5,915 nt of DNA. Source: an uncultured Spartobacteria bacterium (GTDB lineage Bacteria > Verrucomicrobiota > Verrucomicrobiia > Chthoniobacterales > Terrimicrobiaceae). The DNA lies in assembly GCA_903915315.1 (NCBI GenBank), contig CAIWSO010000278.1, positions 1 through 5,915 on the forward strand. The letters run 5' to 3'. The notes beneath the pieces were generated by a model, which saw only the letters and a program-made list of their open reading frames with translations, made no database searches and was not told the origin of the DNA. Every line of letters begins with the position of its first letter. Positions within the stretch are counted from its first letter, which is position 1. The position numbers and the translations under genes were made by a program. Positions 1 to 4,926 of this stretch are shown piece by piece.

Positions 1-47
1 CGGTTTGGCATTTCCTCGCTTGTGAGTGTGTAAACGTAGTGAAACAT
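1..47 (-). CDS. GIY-YIG nuclease family protein, second tandem copy, N-terminus only (cut by window edge)
   Basis: Reading on the minus strand from the ATG at 47-45, the first 15 residues (MFHYVYTLTSEEMPN) are identical to those of the complete GIY-YIG gene at 132-374. The DNA from 1 to 124 repeats 328-450 with a single one-base length difference, so this is a second copy of the same gene lying downstream in tandem. Only the first strand of the GIY-YIG domain is in the window. The catalytic arginine and glutamate cannot be checked, so it is unknown whether this copy is intact. No Shine-Dalgarno sequence precedes it. The call rests wholly on identity with the neighbouring copy. Confidence 0.75.
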   Translation of the reverse strand, partial: MFHYVYTLTSEEMPN

Positions 48-124
48 AGGGGGGTCGCTATATCGGCTGGCTTGCCAAGCCGTAGTCTCGCAGCGGCGAT
101 TGGGTCCGCCTACGCGCCTGCGGC
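1..124. repeat. Direct repeat, copy A (5' part of GIY-YIG gene plus its upstream segment)
   Basis: This stretch matches 328-450 base for base except for one extra G at about 101-103 (TTGGGTCC here, TTGGTCC in copy B). It covers the first 47 bases of the truncated GIY-YIG gene and about 77 bases upstream. A near-palindrome, GGCTTGCCAAGCC, sits at 69-81. Similarity stops abruptly after GCGCCTGCGGC at 124, where the 3' end of the complete GIY-YIG gene begins. The left limit is the window edge, so the true repeat is probably longer. Confidence 0.9.
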
Positions 125-131
125 GCTGCGT

Positions 132-374
132 TCAGAAGTGCCGACGCGCGAATTCACGCCCAGAACCGCTTTTCAAGTAGCGTTCGAAAGCGGCGGCTTT
201 TTCTCGTTCACGAAAAGCCAACGCTGTTTCGATCCGCCATGGCTTGTATTTCGATGTGTGATGAACCTTGCCGGCATTATGCGCAGCAAGACGTTCATCA
301 AGGTTGTCGGTCAACCCAACGTAGTGACGGTTTGGCATTTCCTCGCTTGTGAGTGTGTAAACGTAGTGAAACAT
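132..374 (-). CDS. Small GIY-YIG nuclease superfamily protein (UvrC N-terminal-like single domain)
   Basis: The 80-residue protein is a single GIY-YIG domain. The first motif is YVY at residues 4-6 and the second is HYVG at 17-20. The conserved arginine is R28 (DERL), followed by HN.G at 32-35. The conserved glutamate is E64, in FERYLKSGSGR near the C-terminus. Family members are metal-dependent endonucleases or nicks-and-loops nucleases. The role of these stand-alone small versions is not established. The open frame extends back into the tmRNA gene, but the domain begins exactly at the ATG at 374-372, so that start is preferred. There is no Shine-Dalgarno sequence; the bases before the ATG are a run of Cs. 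It lies downstream of ssrA and is followed by a tandem copy of itself. It resembles a type I recall as abundant in Opitutae-like genomes. The fold assignment is firm; the biological function is unknown. Confidence 0.85.
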   Translation of the reverse strand: MFHYVYTLTSEEMPNRHYVGLTDNLDERLAAHNAGKVHHTSKYKPWRIETALAFREREKAAAFERYLKSGSGREFARRHF

Positions 375-450
375 AGGGGGGTCGCTATATCGGCTGGCTT
401 GCCAAGCCGTAGTCTCGCAGCGGCGATTGGTCCGCCTACGCGCCTGCGGC
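328..450. repeat. Direct repeat, copy B (5' part of GIY-YIG gene plus its upstream segment)
   Basis: Second copy of the 1-124 repeat, offset by 327 bases and identical but for one missing G. It holds the first 47 bases of the complete GIY-YIG gene and its 76-base upstream segment, including the near-palindrome GGCTTGCCAAGCC at 396-408. To its right, 451-463 is unique sequence leading into the hairpin at the tmRNA 3' end. The near-perfect identity over non-coding as well as coding bases points to a recent tandem duplication. Confidence 0.9.
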
Positions 451-463
451 ATCTCCGGCGTGA

Positions 464-499
464 CAGCCTTCGCTCTTGCTGCGCTGCGAGCGAAGGCTG
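464..499 (-). terminator. 12-bp perfect hairpin at the tmRNA 3' end (possible terminator or element end)
   Basis: CAGCCTTCGCTC at 464-475 is perfectly complementary to GAGCGAAGGCTG at 488-499, with a 12-base loop. The right arm runs two bases into the tmRNA (498-499). On the transcript the stem forms straight after the acceptor stem and could stop RNA polymerase or guide 3' processing. No U-run follows on the minus strand, so a classical rho-independent terminator is not supported. It may instead be the terminal palindrome of the inserted repeat. The structure is certain; its role is inferred. Confidence 0.5.
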
Positions 500-851
500 G
501 AGGCGACGGGAGTCGAACCCGTGTCCTTAAGGCAATCCACACAACCTTCTACATGTTTAGACGATCTTTAATCTCGGAGTGGGCGGGCGAACCGTCACGC
601 ATCCCTCTCCAAAGCATCCACGTAATCGATTCACCCGTGGCGGCGGTTGCACCCGCTCGGGCCAGCCTGCTGTCGTCACACTCCGGCCTAGCAGGCGTTG
701 ACTGGAATGCGTCGTGGCTAATTAAGCCGCGAGAGCTAGATCTTCGTAATCTGCATTTATTTTTGTTTGATCCGATTTTTTACGAGGCCAACGAATCATC
801 CTCGACATGCGAGCCGGGCTTCTCACTTCAAGTCGAAACCTTTACGCCCCC
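498..851 (-). ncRNA. ssrA: Transfer-messenger RNA (tmRNA)
   Basis: tmRNA rescues stalled ribosomes: alanylated by alanyl-tRNA synthetase and bound by SmpB, it adds a degradation tag to the unfinished protein. Read on the minus strand, the 5' end GGGGGCG (851-845) pairs with CGCCTCC near the 3' end (one G-U pair). The family sequence with TTTCGAC follows the 5' arm. The 3' part has a T-arm, ACGGG-TTCGACT-CCCGT, and the typical AAACATGTAGAAG stretch before it. The tag frame lies at 722-754 and ends in LALAA-stop. Length is 354 bases, close to the E. coli RNA (363). A pseudoknot-rich GC segment lies between tag and T-arm. CCA is not encoded: after discriminator A498 comes GCC, so CCA must be added after processing. 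It is a one-piece, not circularly permuted, form. It lies 67 bases downstream of recR with its own putative promoter. Confidence 0.95.
722..754 (-). other. tmRNA proteolysis-tag reading frame (tag ADYEDLALAA)
   Basis: Ten codons from GCA (754-752) to GCT are followed by a TAA stop at 724-722, giving ADYEDLALAA. The LALAA ending matches the degradation signal seen by ClpXP-type proteases. The resume codon is preceded by ATAAAT, compared with ATAGTC in E. coli, keeping the U and A at -5 and -4 that set the resume point. The same frame is open upstream of GCA, so the resume codon is placed by this motif, by the ten-residue length and by analogy with E. coli. Confidence 0.85.
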
Positions 852-864
852 TTTTGGGAAAATC

Positions 865-892
865 AAGATAACCCCGCCTTTTCAAAACGCAA
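865..892 (-). promoter_or_regulatory. Putative ssrA promoter (TTGCGT-16-TATCTT)
   Basis: On the minus strand, a -35-like TTGCGT (892-887) and a -10-like TATCTT (870-865) are separated by 16 bases. The -10 box ends 13 bases before the mature tmRNA 5' end at 851. That would give a short leader of about 6-7 bases for RNase P to remove. The same arrangement, with the same TTGCG core and TAYCTT box, lies in front of rnpB. The match to the sigma-70 consensus is only moderate, and the assignment is by position and by comparison of the two RNA genes. Confidence 0.4.
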
Positions 893-918
893 GGGGCAGT
901 TTGAAAAAACAGAATATT

Positions 919-1521
919 TTAGGCTGGGCGGCGTCCGGTAAGGGCGCGCTGGAGGGTGAGTTGGTCGGCGTGCTCAAGCCCGCCGCCGGCAGGGAGACCA
1001 TGAGCAATGCGGGTGGTGCGAACTCCGAGCGGGGCGAGGATTTCGATGAGATAGTTTGTGGTGGCCTCGCCTTCAACGTCGGCACTCAGAGCCAGGATGA
1101 TCTCGGTGGGAGATTCCAAGCGAATCCGCTCGATGAGGCTGACGATACGAAGCTCATCGGGACCCACATGGTCGAGGGGAGCGAGGCGGCCACCCAAGGC
1201 GTGATACAAACCGGTGAATACTCCACTGCGCTCAAGGGGAAGGATGTCGGTGGATTGCTCGATGACGCAGATTTCGCGCCCTTGTCGCGAGGGTTGCTGG
1301 CAAATCTCACAGAATTCCTCGATGGCAAAAAATCCACACTTGGAACACGAATGGAGGCTGGATGCCGCGAGCGTGGTGGCGCGAGCGAGTTCGGTTGGTC
1401 GCGCGTCTTTATGGCTGAGCAGCCAGAGGGCGATTCGCTCGGCGCTTCGTGGGCCGATACCGGGAAGGCGGCGGAGTTCGCGGGTGAGGTTGTTAAATGG
1501 AGCCGGGTAGTCGAGCGGCAT
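919..1521 (-). CDS. recR: Recombination mediator protein RecR
   Basis: RecR works with RecF and RecO to load RecA at single-stranded gaps during recombinational repair in the cytoplasm. From the ATG at 1521 the protein has 200 residues, matching E. coli RecR (201). It shows a helix-hairpin-helix at 19-31 (LPGIGPRSAERIA). A four-cysteine zinc motif follows with C59, C62, C71 and C74. A Toprim domain starts at about 84 (ICVIEQSTDI). The C-terminal GLPAGGGLEHADQLTL and TGR motifs (175-197) are typical. An in-frame ATG at 1545 would add eight residues and overlap the upstream gene by 23 bases. The 1521 start is preferred because it leaves one base (TGA-C-ATG) after the lolD-like stop and gives the usual distance to the HhH motif. 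It is the last protein gene of the gltA-lolD-recR cluster, without a clear Shine-Dalgarno sequence, so translational coupling is likely. Confidence 0.95.
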   Translation of the reverse strand: MPLDYPAPFNNLTRELRRLPGIGPRSAERIALWLLSHKDARPTELARATTLAASSLHSCSKCGFFAIEEFCEICQQPSRQGREICVIEQSTDILPLERSGVFTGLYHALGGRLAPLDHVGPDELRIVSLIERIRLESPTEIILALSADVEGEATTNYLIEILAPLGVRTTRIAHGLPAGGGLEHADQLTLQRALTGRRPA

Positions 1522-1522
1522 G

Positions 1523-2191
1523 TCAGTGGCTGTCGAGGCGGCCATCTACGATGCGCACGGTGCGGTCACCACGGCGGGCGAGGTGGTCATCATGCGTCAC
1601 CACAACGAGAGTGCGTCCCCCATCGCGAGCGAGATCGAGGAGCAGGGCCATGATGACCTCGCCATTTTTCGAGTCCAGATTGCCGGTGGGCTCATCAGCG
1701 AAGAGAATGGAGGGATCGTTGATCAGCGACCGGGCGATGGCGACGCGCTGTTGCTCCCCGCCGCTGAGTTCCGCAGGGAGGTGATTCATTCGGTCGCGAA
1801 GACCGACCCGCTCGAGGAGCTCGGTCGCGCGAGTCTGTGCGGAGGTACCCCGGATCATGGCAGGAACGAGCGTGTTTTCCAGAGCCGTGAGTTCGGGAAG
1901 CAGGAAGTAGGATTGGAAAACAAATCCCATGTGCTGGTTGCGAAGGCGGGCGAGGGCGTTTCCAGAAAGGCTGTAAAGCGACTGACCCTCGAACTCGACC
2001 GTGCCGGATTCCGGAGTTTCCAGGCCGGCTAGGGTATACAGCAGGGTGGTCTTACCGGCGCCGCTGGCTCCGCATAGGAAGACAGACTCGCCAGCAACGA
2101 TGTCGAGGTCGATGCCTCGCAGGACAGGAATCTGCGAACCTCCGATACGAAATGAACGCTCGAGGCTGCGTGCCCTCAGGCGGGGAGTCAT
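1523..2191 (-). CDS. lolD: LolD/MacB-type ABC transporter ATP-binding protein
   Basis: This 222-residue ATPase belongs to the LolD/MacB family, whose members power extraction of lipoproteins (LolCDE) or other substrates from the inner membrane toward the outer membrane. All motifs are intact: Walker A GASGAGKTT at 41-49, Q-loop Q93 in FQSYFLLPELTALEN, signature LSGGEQQRV at 142-150, Walker B ILFADEPTG at 162-170 with catalytic E167, and switch H200 in VTHD. Length and motif spacing match LolD (about 230 residues). Its ATG overlaps the citrate synthase stop as ATGA, and recR follows one base after its own stop, implying coupled translation. No LolC/LolE-like permease gene is in the window, so the partner is encoded elsewhere and the substrate cannot be fixed from context. 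A MacB-like or FtsE-like role is less likely but not excluded. Family certain; the exact symbol is a best guess. Confidence 0.85.
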   Translation of the reverse strand: MTPRLRARSLERSFRIGGSQIPVLRGIDLDIVAGESVFLCGASGAGKTTLLYTLAGLETPESGTVEFEGQSLYSLSGNALARLRNQHMGFVFQSYFLLPELTALENTLVPAMIRGTSAQTRATELLERVGLRDRMNHLPAELSGGEQQRVAIARSLINDPSILFADEPTGNLDSKNGEVIMALLLDLARDGGRTLVVVTHDDHLARRGDRTVRIVDGRLDSH

Positions 2192-3315
2192 GGACGCTGA
2201 TCCACAGGTGTGTAAACCTTCCCTACGGCGGGACCGGTGTATTCGCTGAGCGGCCTGTAGAGACGGTTATCGGCGAGTTGTTCCATCACATGACCGGTCC
2301 ATCCCGAGGCACGGGCAATGGCGAAGACGGGAGTGAACATATCGGTCGGGATGCCCATTGAGTAGTAAACGGTCGCGGAGTAGAAATCGACATTGGCATT
2401 GAGACCCTTGCGCTCGCGCATGATTGTCGCGATGCGTTCGCTCATGCGGATCCACTTCGGCTCGCCGAGTTGATTACTGAGGACGATCGCCATTTCGCGA
2501 AGGTGCGGGGCGCGAGGATCGAGGACCTTGTAAACGCGATGGCCGATGCCCATGATTTTTTTCTTCTGCTCGAGGGCATTTTCAACCCAAGCGTCAACAT
2601 TTTCCTCACTGCCGATTTCTTGGAGCATATGGATCACACCTTCATTCGCACCGCCGTGGAGCGGGCCCTTGAGGGTTCCGATCGCCGAGGTGATGGCGGA
2701 ATACATATCCGAGAGGGTGGCGATAGTGACGCGGGCCGAGAAGGTCGAGGCATTCATGCCGTGGTCGGCATGGAGGACGTAAGCGACATCGAGCGTACGC
2801 GTGGCCTCGGCTGTCGGCGCGACGCCATTGAGGAGATAGAGAAAATGGGCGGCCTCACCGAGATCGGTGCGAACGGCAGGCAGTTCGAGCCCCTTGCGAG
2901 CGCGGTGAAAATAAGCAGCGATGACGCCGATCTTGGCCGTGATGCTGACAGCGCGATCGTAGTTGGCGGCAGCGCTTTCGTCCTTCGGATTTTTGTCGTA
3001 GAGACCGAGCATCGAAACGGCCGTGCGAATCACATCCATCGGACCGGACTCCTTTGGAACGGAACGGAGGAAATCGATAACCTGTGTGGGAAGTTCGCGG
3101 GCGGAGCGGAGCTTGAGGGAGAGCGCTTCGAGTTGCGCACGGTTTGGTAATTCCCCATGCCAGAGGAGATGAACAACCTCTTCGTAGGTGGCTTTGCCGG
3201 CCAGCTCGTTAATGTTGTAGCCGCCGTAAATGAGCACCCCCTCTTGTCCGAGCACTTCGCTGAGGCTGGTTGAGTTGGCTACGATTCCTTCGAGTCCTTT
3301 TGCGATAACAGGCAT
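2188..3315 (-). CDS. gltA: Citrate synthase (short bacterial type)
   Basis: Condenses oxaloacetate and acetyl-CoA to citrate, the entry step of the TCA cycle. The 375-residue protein carries the family's catalytic residues: H220 in GPLHGGANEGV, H259 and R260 in MGIGHRVYK, and D310 in ANVDFYSA. It also has LHADHGMNAS (181-190) and the late arginine R351 in DNRLYRP. Length fits the compact 370-385 residue bacterial/archaeal type without the N-terminal NADH-regulatory domain of E. coli GltA. 2-methylcitrate synthases share this architecture, so that activity is an alternative, but no prpB- or prpD-like genes are nearby. The open frame runs back to 3501 into rnpB. The ATG at 3315 is chosen because family similarity begins there and the extension would overlap the RNA. 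No Shine-Dalgarno sequence is visible (ATAAAACT before the ATG). It is the first gene of a cluster with the LolD-like ATPase and recR. Confidence 0.95.
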   Translation of the reverse strand: MPVIAKGLEGIVANSTSLSEVLGQEGVLIYGGYNINELAGKATYEEVVHLLWHGELPNRAQLEALSLKLRSARELPTQVIDFLRSVPKESGPMDVIRTAVSMLGLYDKNPKDESAAANYDRAVSITAKIGVIAAYFHRARKGLELPAVRTDLGEAAHFLYLLNGVAPTAEATRTLDVAYVLHADHGMNASTFSARVTIATLSDMYSAITSAIGTLKGPLHGGANEGVIHMLQEIGSEENVDAWVENALEQKKKIMGIGHRVYKVLDPRAPHLREMAIVLSNQLGEPKWIRMSERIATIMRERKGLNANVDFYSATVYYSMGIPTDMFTPVFAIARASGWTGHVMEQLADNRLYRPLSEYTGPAVGKVYTPVDQRP

Positions 3316-3396
3316 AGTTTTATTAGGTGTGGAGAGAACATCAGAATGATGAATGGTTCGATTCCGAAAGAAAAGACATTCCCGTGGACTTTGGGC

Positions 3397-3434
3397 AAAA
3401 AAGGACGGGGACACCTCATTTCTGAGGTGCCCCC
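3397..3434 (-). terminator. Rho-independent terminator of rnpB (GAAA loop)
   Basis: Read on the minus strand, GGGGGCACCTCA (3434-3423) and TGAGGTGTCCCC (3418-3407) form a 12-bp stem with one G-U pair, closed by a GAAA tetraloop. GTCC and six Us (3402-3397) follow. It begins a few bases after the 3' strand of the RNase P RNA P1 stem and 82 bases before the citrate synthase ATG. It therefore ends rnpB transcription and separates it from the gltA cluster. Confidence 0.85.
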
Positions 3435-3440
3435 GCTTGG

Positions 3441-3864
3441 GGATGGCTGTAAGCCGGATTCTGTCCGGCCGATAGCTTGCGCCACCGGCGTGGACGGTCA
3501 TTTGTCTTGCCCCACACCTTGCGGCGGGAGGCAGCCCTTGCGGGCTGCGACCAATACCCGGAGAGTCCCACTGCTTGCGCAGTGAAGCGGGCAGGCGACC
3601 CGATCCTCTCCTGTTCTGTCTTGCACCACATGGGGTTTTTCGTGCCCCCTCGCTTGCGCTTGGGGCGGTGGGCTCTTACCCCGCCTTTTCACCCTTACCG
3701 AAACGCTTGCGCGCATCGGCGGTTTGTTTTCTGTGACACTTTCCGTCAACCGCAGCTTTCGCCTCGGTTTCCCGCGTGTTCTCCACGGCATGCTGCCTTA
3801 TGGTGTCCGGACTTTCCTCTCCACGCAGCCTTGCGGCATACGCTGAGCGACCGTCCGCCATCAC
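3441..3864 (-). ncRNA. rnpB: RNase P RNA, bacterial class A
   Basis: The catalytic RNA of RNase P, which matures the 5' ends of tRNAs and also of tmRNA. On the minus strand it shows the conserved GAGGAAAGTCCGGAC near the 5' end (about 3824-3810), ACAGAAAACAAACCGCC (about 3735-3719), a GGTAAGGGTGAAAAGG core followed by GGTAAGAGC, and ACAGAATCCGGCTTA near the 3' end (about 3464-3450). The ends are placed by the P1 helix, GATGGC (3862-3857) with GCCATC (3447-3442), and by the putative promoter upstream, so each is uncertain by a few bases. Length of about 424 bases is normal for class A. The gene lies between asd, whose stop is 60 bases upstream, and gltA, with its own terminator. Several long open frames cross it and are not real. 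Confidence 0.95.
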
Positions 3865-3869
3865 TGGGA

Positions 3870-3897
3870 AAGGTAGTCAACGCGCGAGGATGCGCAA
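3870..3897 (-). promoter_or_regulatory. Putative rnpB promoter (TTGCGC-16-TACCTT)
   Basis: On the minus strand TTGCGC (3897-3892) and TACCTT (3875-3870) are separated by 16 bases. The start expected six to eight bases after the -10 box falls at about 3864-3862, exactly where the P1 helix of RNase P RNA begins. The spacing and box sequences match the putative ssrA promoter. The region lies in the short gap between the asd stop (3924) and rnpB. It is predicted by position and similarity only. Confidence 0.45.
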
Positions 3898-3923
3898 GAC
3901 GTCAATTTCGAGAGGCGATAGCG

Positions 3924-4910
3924 TTAAAGCAATTCGGCGATTTGAATCGCATTGAGAGCGGCTCCTTTGAGCAACTGATCGCCGCAAACCCAGAGAGCGA
4001 GTCCATTTTCCATCGCGCAATCGAGACGAAGACGGCCGGCAAAACAATCGTCTTTTCCGGCGGAATCCAAAGGCATCGGATAACCATCGGCGAGAAATTG
4101 AAGACCTGGGGCCTTTGAAAGCGCGGCGCGGGCGTCCTCGAGGTTGACGGGTTTTTCGAATTCCGCACTCAATGCGATCGAGTGGGCGCGGTAGACGGGC
4201 GTTCTCACACAGGTGACGGAGGCTTTGAAGTTCGGGAGATGCATGATCCTGCGCCCCTCGTTTTGCATTTTCATTTCCTCTTTCGTGTATCCGGTATCGA
4301 GGAAGGAATCGACCTGCGGGATCACGTTGAATGCAATCTGGTGAGGGAATATCTCTTTTAGGATCGGCTTGTGCTTCGCAACACAATCGGTCTGATGACG
4401 GAGTTCGTCGATCGCACGGGCACCAGCACCAGAGACAGCTTGATAACTTGATGCAAAAATCCGCTTCACACCGAATTGGCGATGCAATGGGTAGAGGGCC
4501 AGAAGGGTGATCGCTGTGGTGCAATTCGGATTGGCGAGGATCCCCTTATGGTTTTTGACATCAGCGCCGTTGATTTCAGGAACAACGAGCGGCACGTCGG
4601 CGTGCATGCGAAAGGCGGAGGAATTGTCGACCACGACAGCCCCGTGACGGACGGCCTCGGGTGCGAAATCGCGGGATATCGCACCGCCCGCGCTGAAGAT
4701 CGCAATATCGATATCCTCAAACGAATTCATATTAAGCGGCTTGATCGTGTGGGATTCTCCCCGAAAGGTGAGCGTCTTGCCGGAGGAACGCGGCGAGGCG
4801 AGGAGGCGAAGGCTGGATACCGGGAAGTTACGGCGTTCCATGACTCGAAGCATTTCGGCTCCGACGGCTCCAGACGCACCAACGATTGCGACTCGATAGG
4901 ATTTCGACAT
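3924..4910 (-). CDS. asd: Aspartate-semialdehyde dehydrogenase
   Basis: Reduces aspartyl-4-phosphate to aspartate 4-semialdehyde with NADPH, the branch point to diaminopimelate/lysine, threonine and methionine. The 328-residue protein begins with the nucleotide-binding loop GASGAVG at 11-17. It has NSSAFRM (96-102) and the catalytic cysteine C130 in ANPNCTT, followed by SYQAVSGAG (155-163). E211 and K214 lie in the TKEEMKM segment, then R236 and the acid-base H243 in RTPVYRAHS. Length matches the family (330-350). The frame stays open upstream to 5093, but that part overlaps the divergent L,D-transpeptidase gene. The ATG at 4910 is six residues before the first beta strand and is clearly right. 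The start has no Shine-Dalgarno sequence and lies only 13 bases from the divergent start, with CATAAT 10 bases upstream. rnpB follows downstream on the same strand. Confidence 0.96.
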   Translation of the reverse strand: MSKSYRVAIVGASGAVGAEMLRVMERRNFPVSSLRLLASPRSSGKTLTFRGESHTIKPLNMNSFEDIDIAIFSAGGAISRDFAPEAVRHGAVVVDNSSAFRMHADVPLVVPEINGADVKNHKGILANPNCTTAITLLALYPLHRQFGVKRIFASSYQAVSGAGARAIDELRHQTDCVAKHKPILKEIFPHQIAFNVIPQVDSFLDTGYTKEEMKMQNEGRRIMHLPNFKASVTCVRTPVYRAHSIALSAEFEKPVNLEDARAALSKAPGLQFLADGYPMPLDSAGKDDCFAGRLRLDCAMENGLALWVCGDQLLKGAALNAIQIAELL

Positions 4911-4926
4911 AGTATTTGAGATTATG
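4886..4926. promoter_or_regulatory. Putative overlapping divergent promoters of asd and the L,D-transpeptidase gene
   Basis: Only 4911-4923 separates the two start codons. For asd (minus), CATAAT (4926-4921) matches five of six -10 bases and ends ten bases before its ATG; no good -35 is seen behind it. For the plus-strand gene, TAGTAT (4910-4915) lies eight bases before its ATG, with TTGCGA at 4886-4891 as a possible -35 (18-base spacer). Each -10 candidate would touch the other gene's start codon, and each transcript would have almost no leader. This is inferred from position and short motifs. Confidence 0.3.

Noticed and set aside
69..81. Near-palindrome GGCTTGCCAAGCC (also at 396-408) as an operator
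   Set aside because: It is part of the duplicated segment and has a one-base loop. Duplication alone explains its two occurrences, and no regulator is suggested.
1..450. CRISPR-like array
   Set aside because: Only two copies, over 120 bases each and containing coding sequence, 203 bases apart. This is a gene duplication, not short repeats with spacers.
375..542. N-terminal extension of the GIY-YIG frame up to the ATG at 542
   Set aside because: The extra 56 residues are translated from the tmRNA 3' end and the repeat upstream segment. Domain similarity starts exactly at the ATG at 374.
882..910. AT-rich inverted repeat TTTTCAAA / TTTGAAAA after recR as a terminator
   Set aside because: The 8-bp stem is AT-rich with a 13-base loop and no following U-run, and it overlaps the putative ssrA promoter. 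It is too weak to call.
427..1653. Long plus-strand open frame of 408 codons across the tmRNA and recR
   Set aside because: It is antisense to tmRNA and recR, has low-complexity composition without recognisable domains, and crosses a structured RNA gene. It is a shadow frame.
2470..3150. Plus-strand frame of 226 codons inside citrate synthase
   Set aside because: It is antisense to a fully conserved enzyme gene and has no domain signature.
3316..3501. N-terminal extension of citrate synthase to 3501
   Set aside because: The extension would be read through the rnpB 3' end and its terminator hairpin. The family N-terminus begins at MPVIAKGLEG (3315).
3477..4118. Open frames crossing the RNase P RNA (for example 3477-4118 plus and 3498-3791 minus)
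   Set aside because: The conserved class A RNase P RNA core accounts for the region. These frames show no protein family features.
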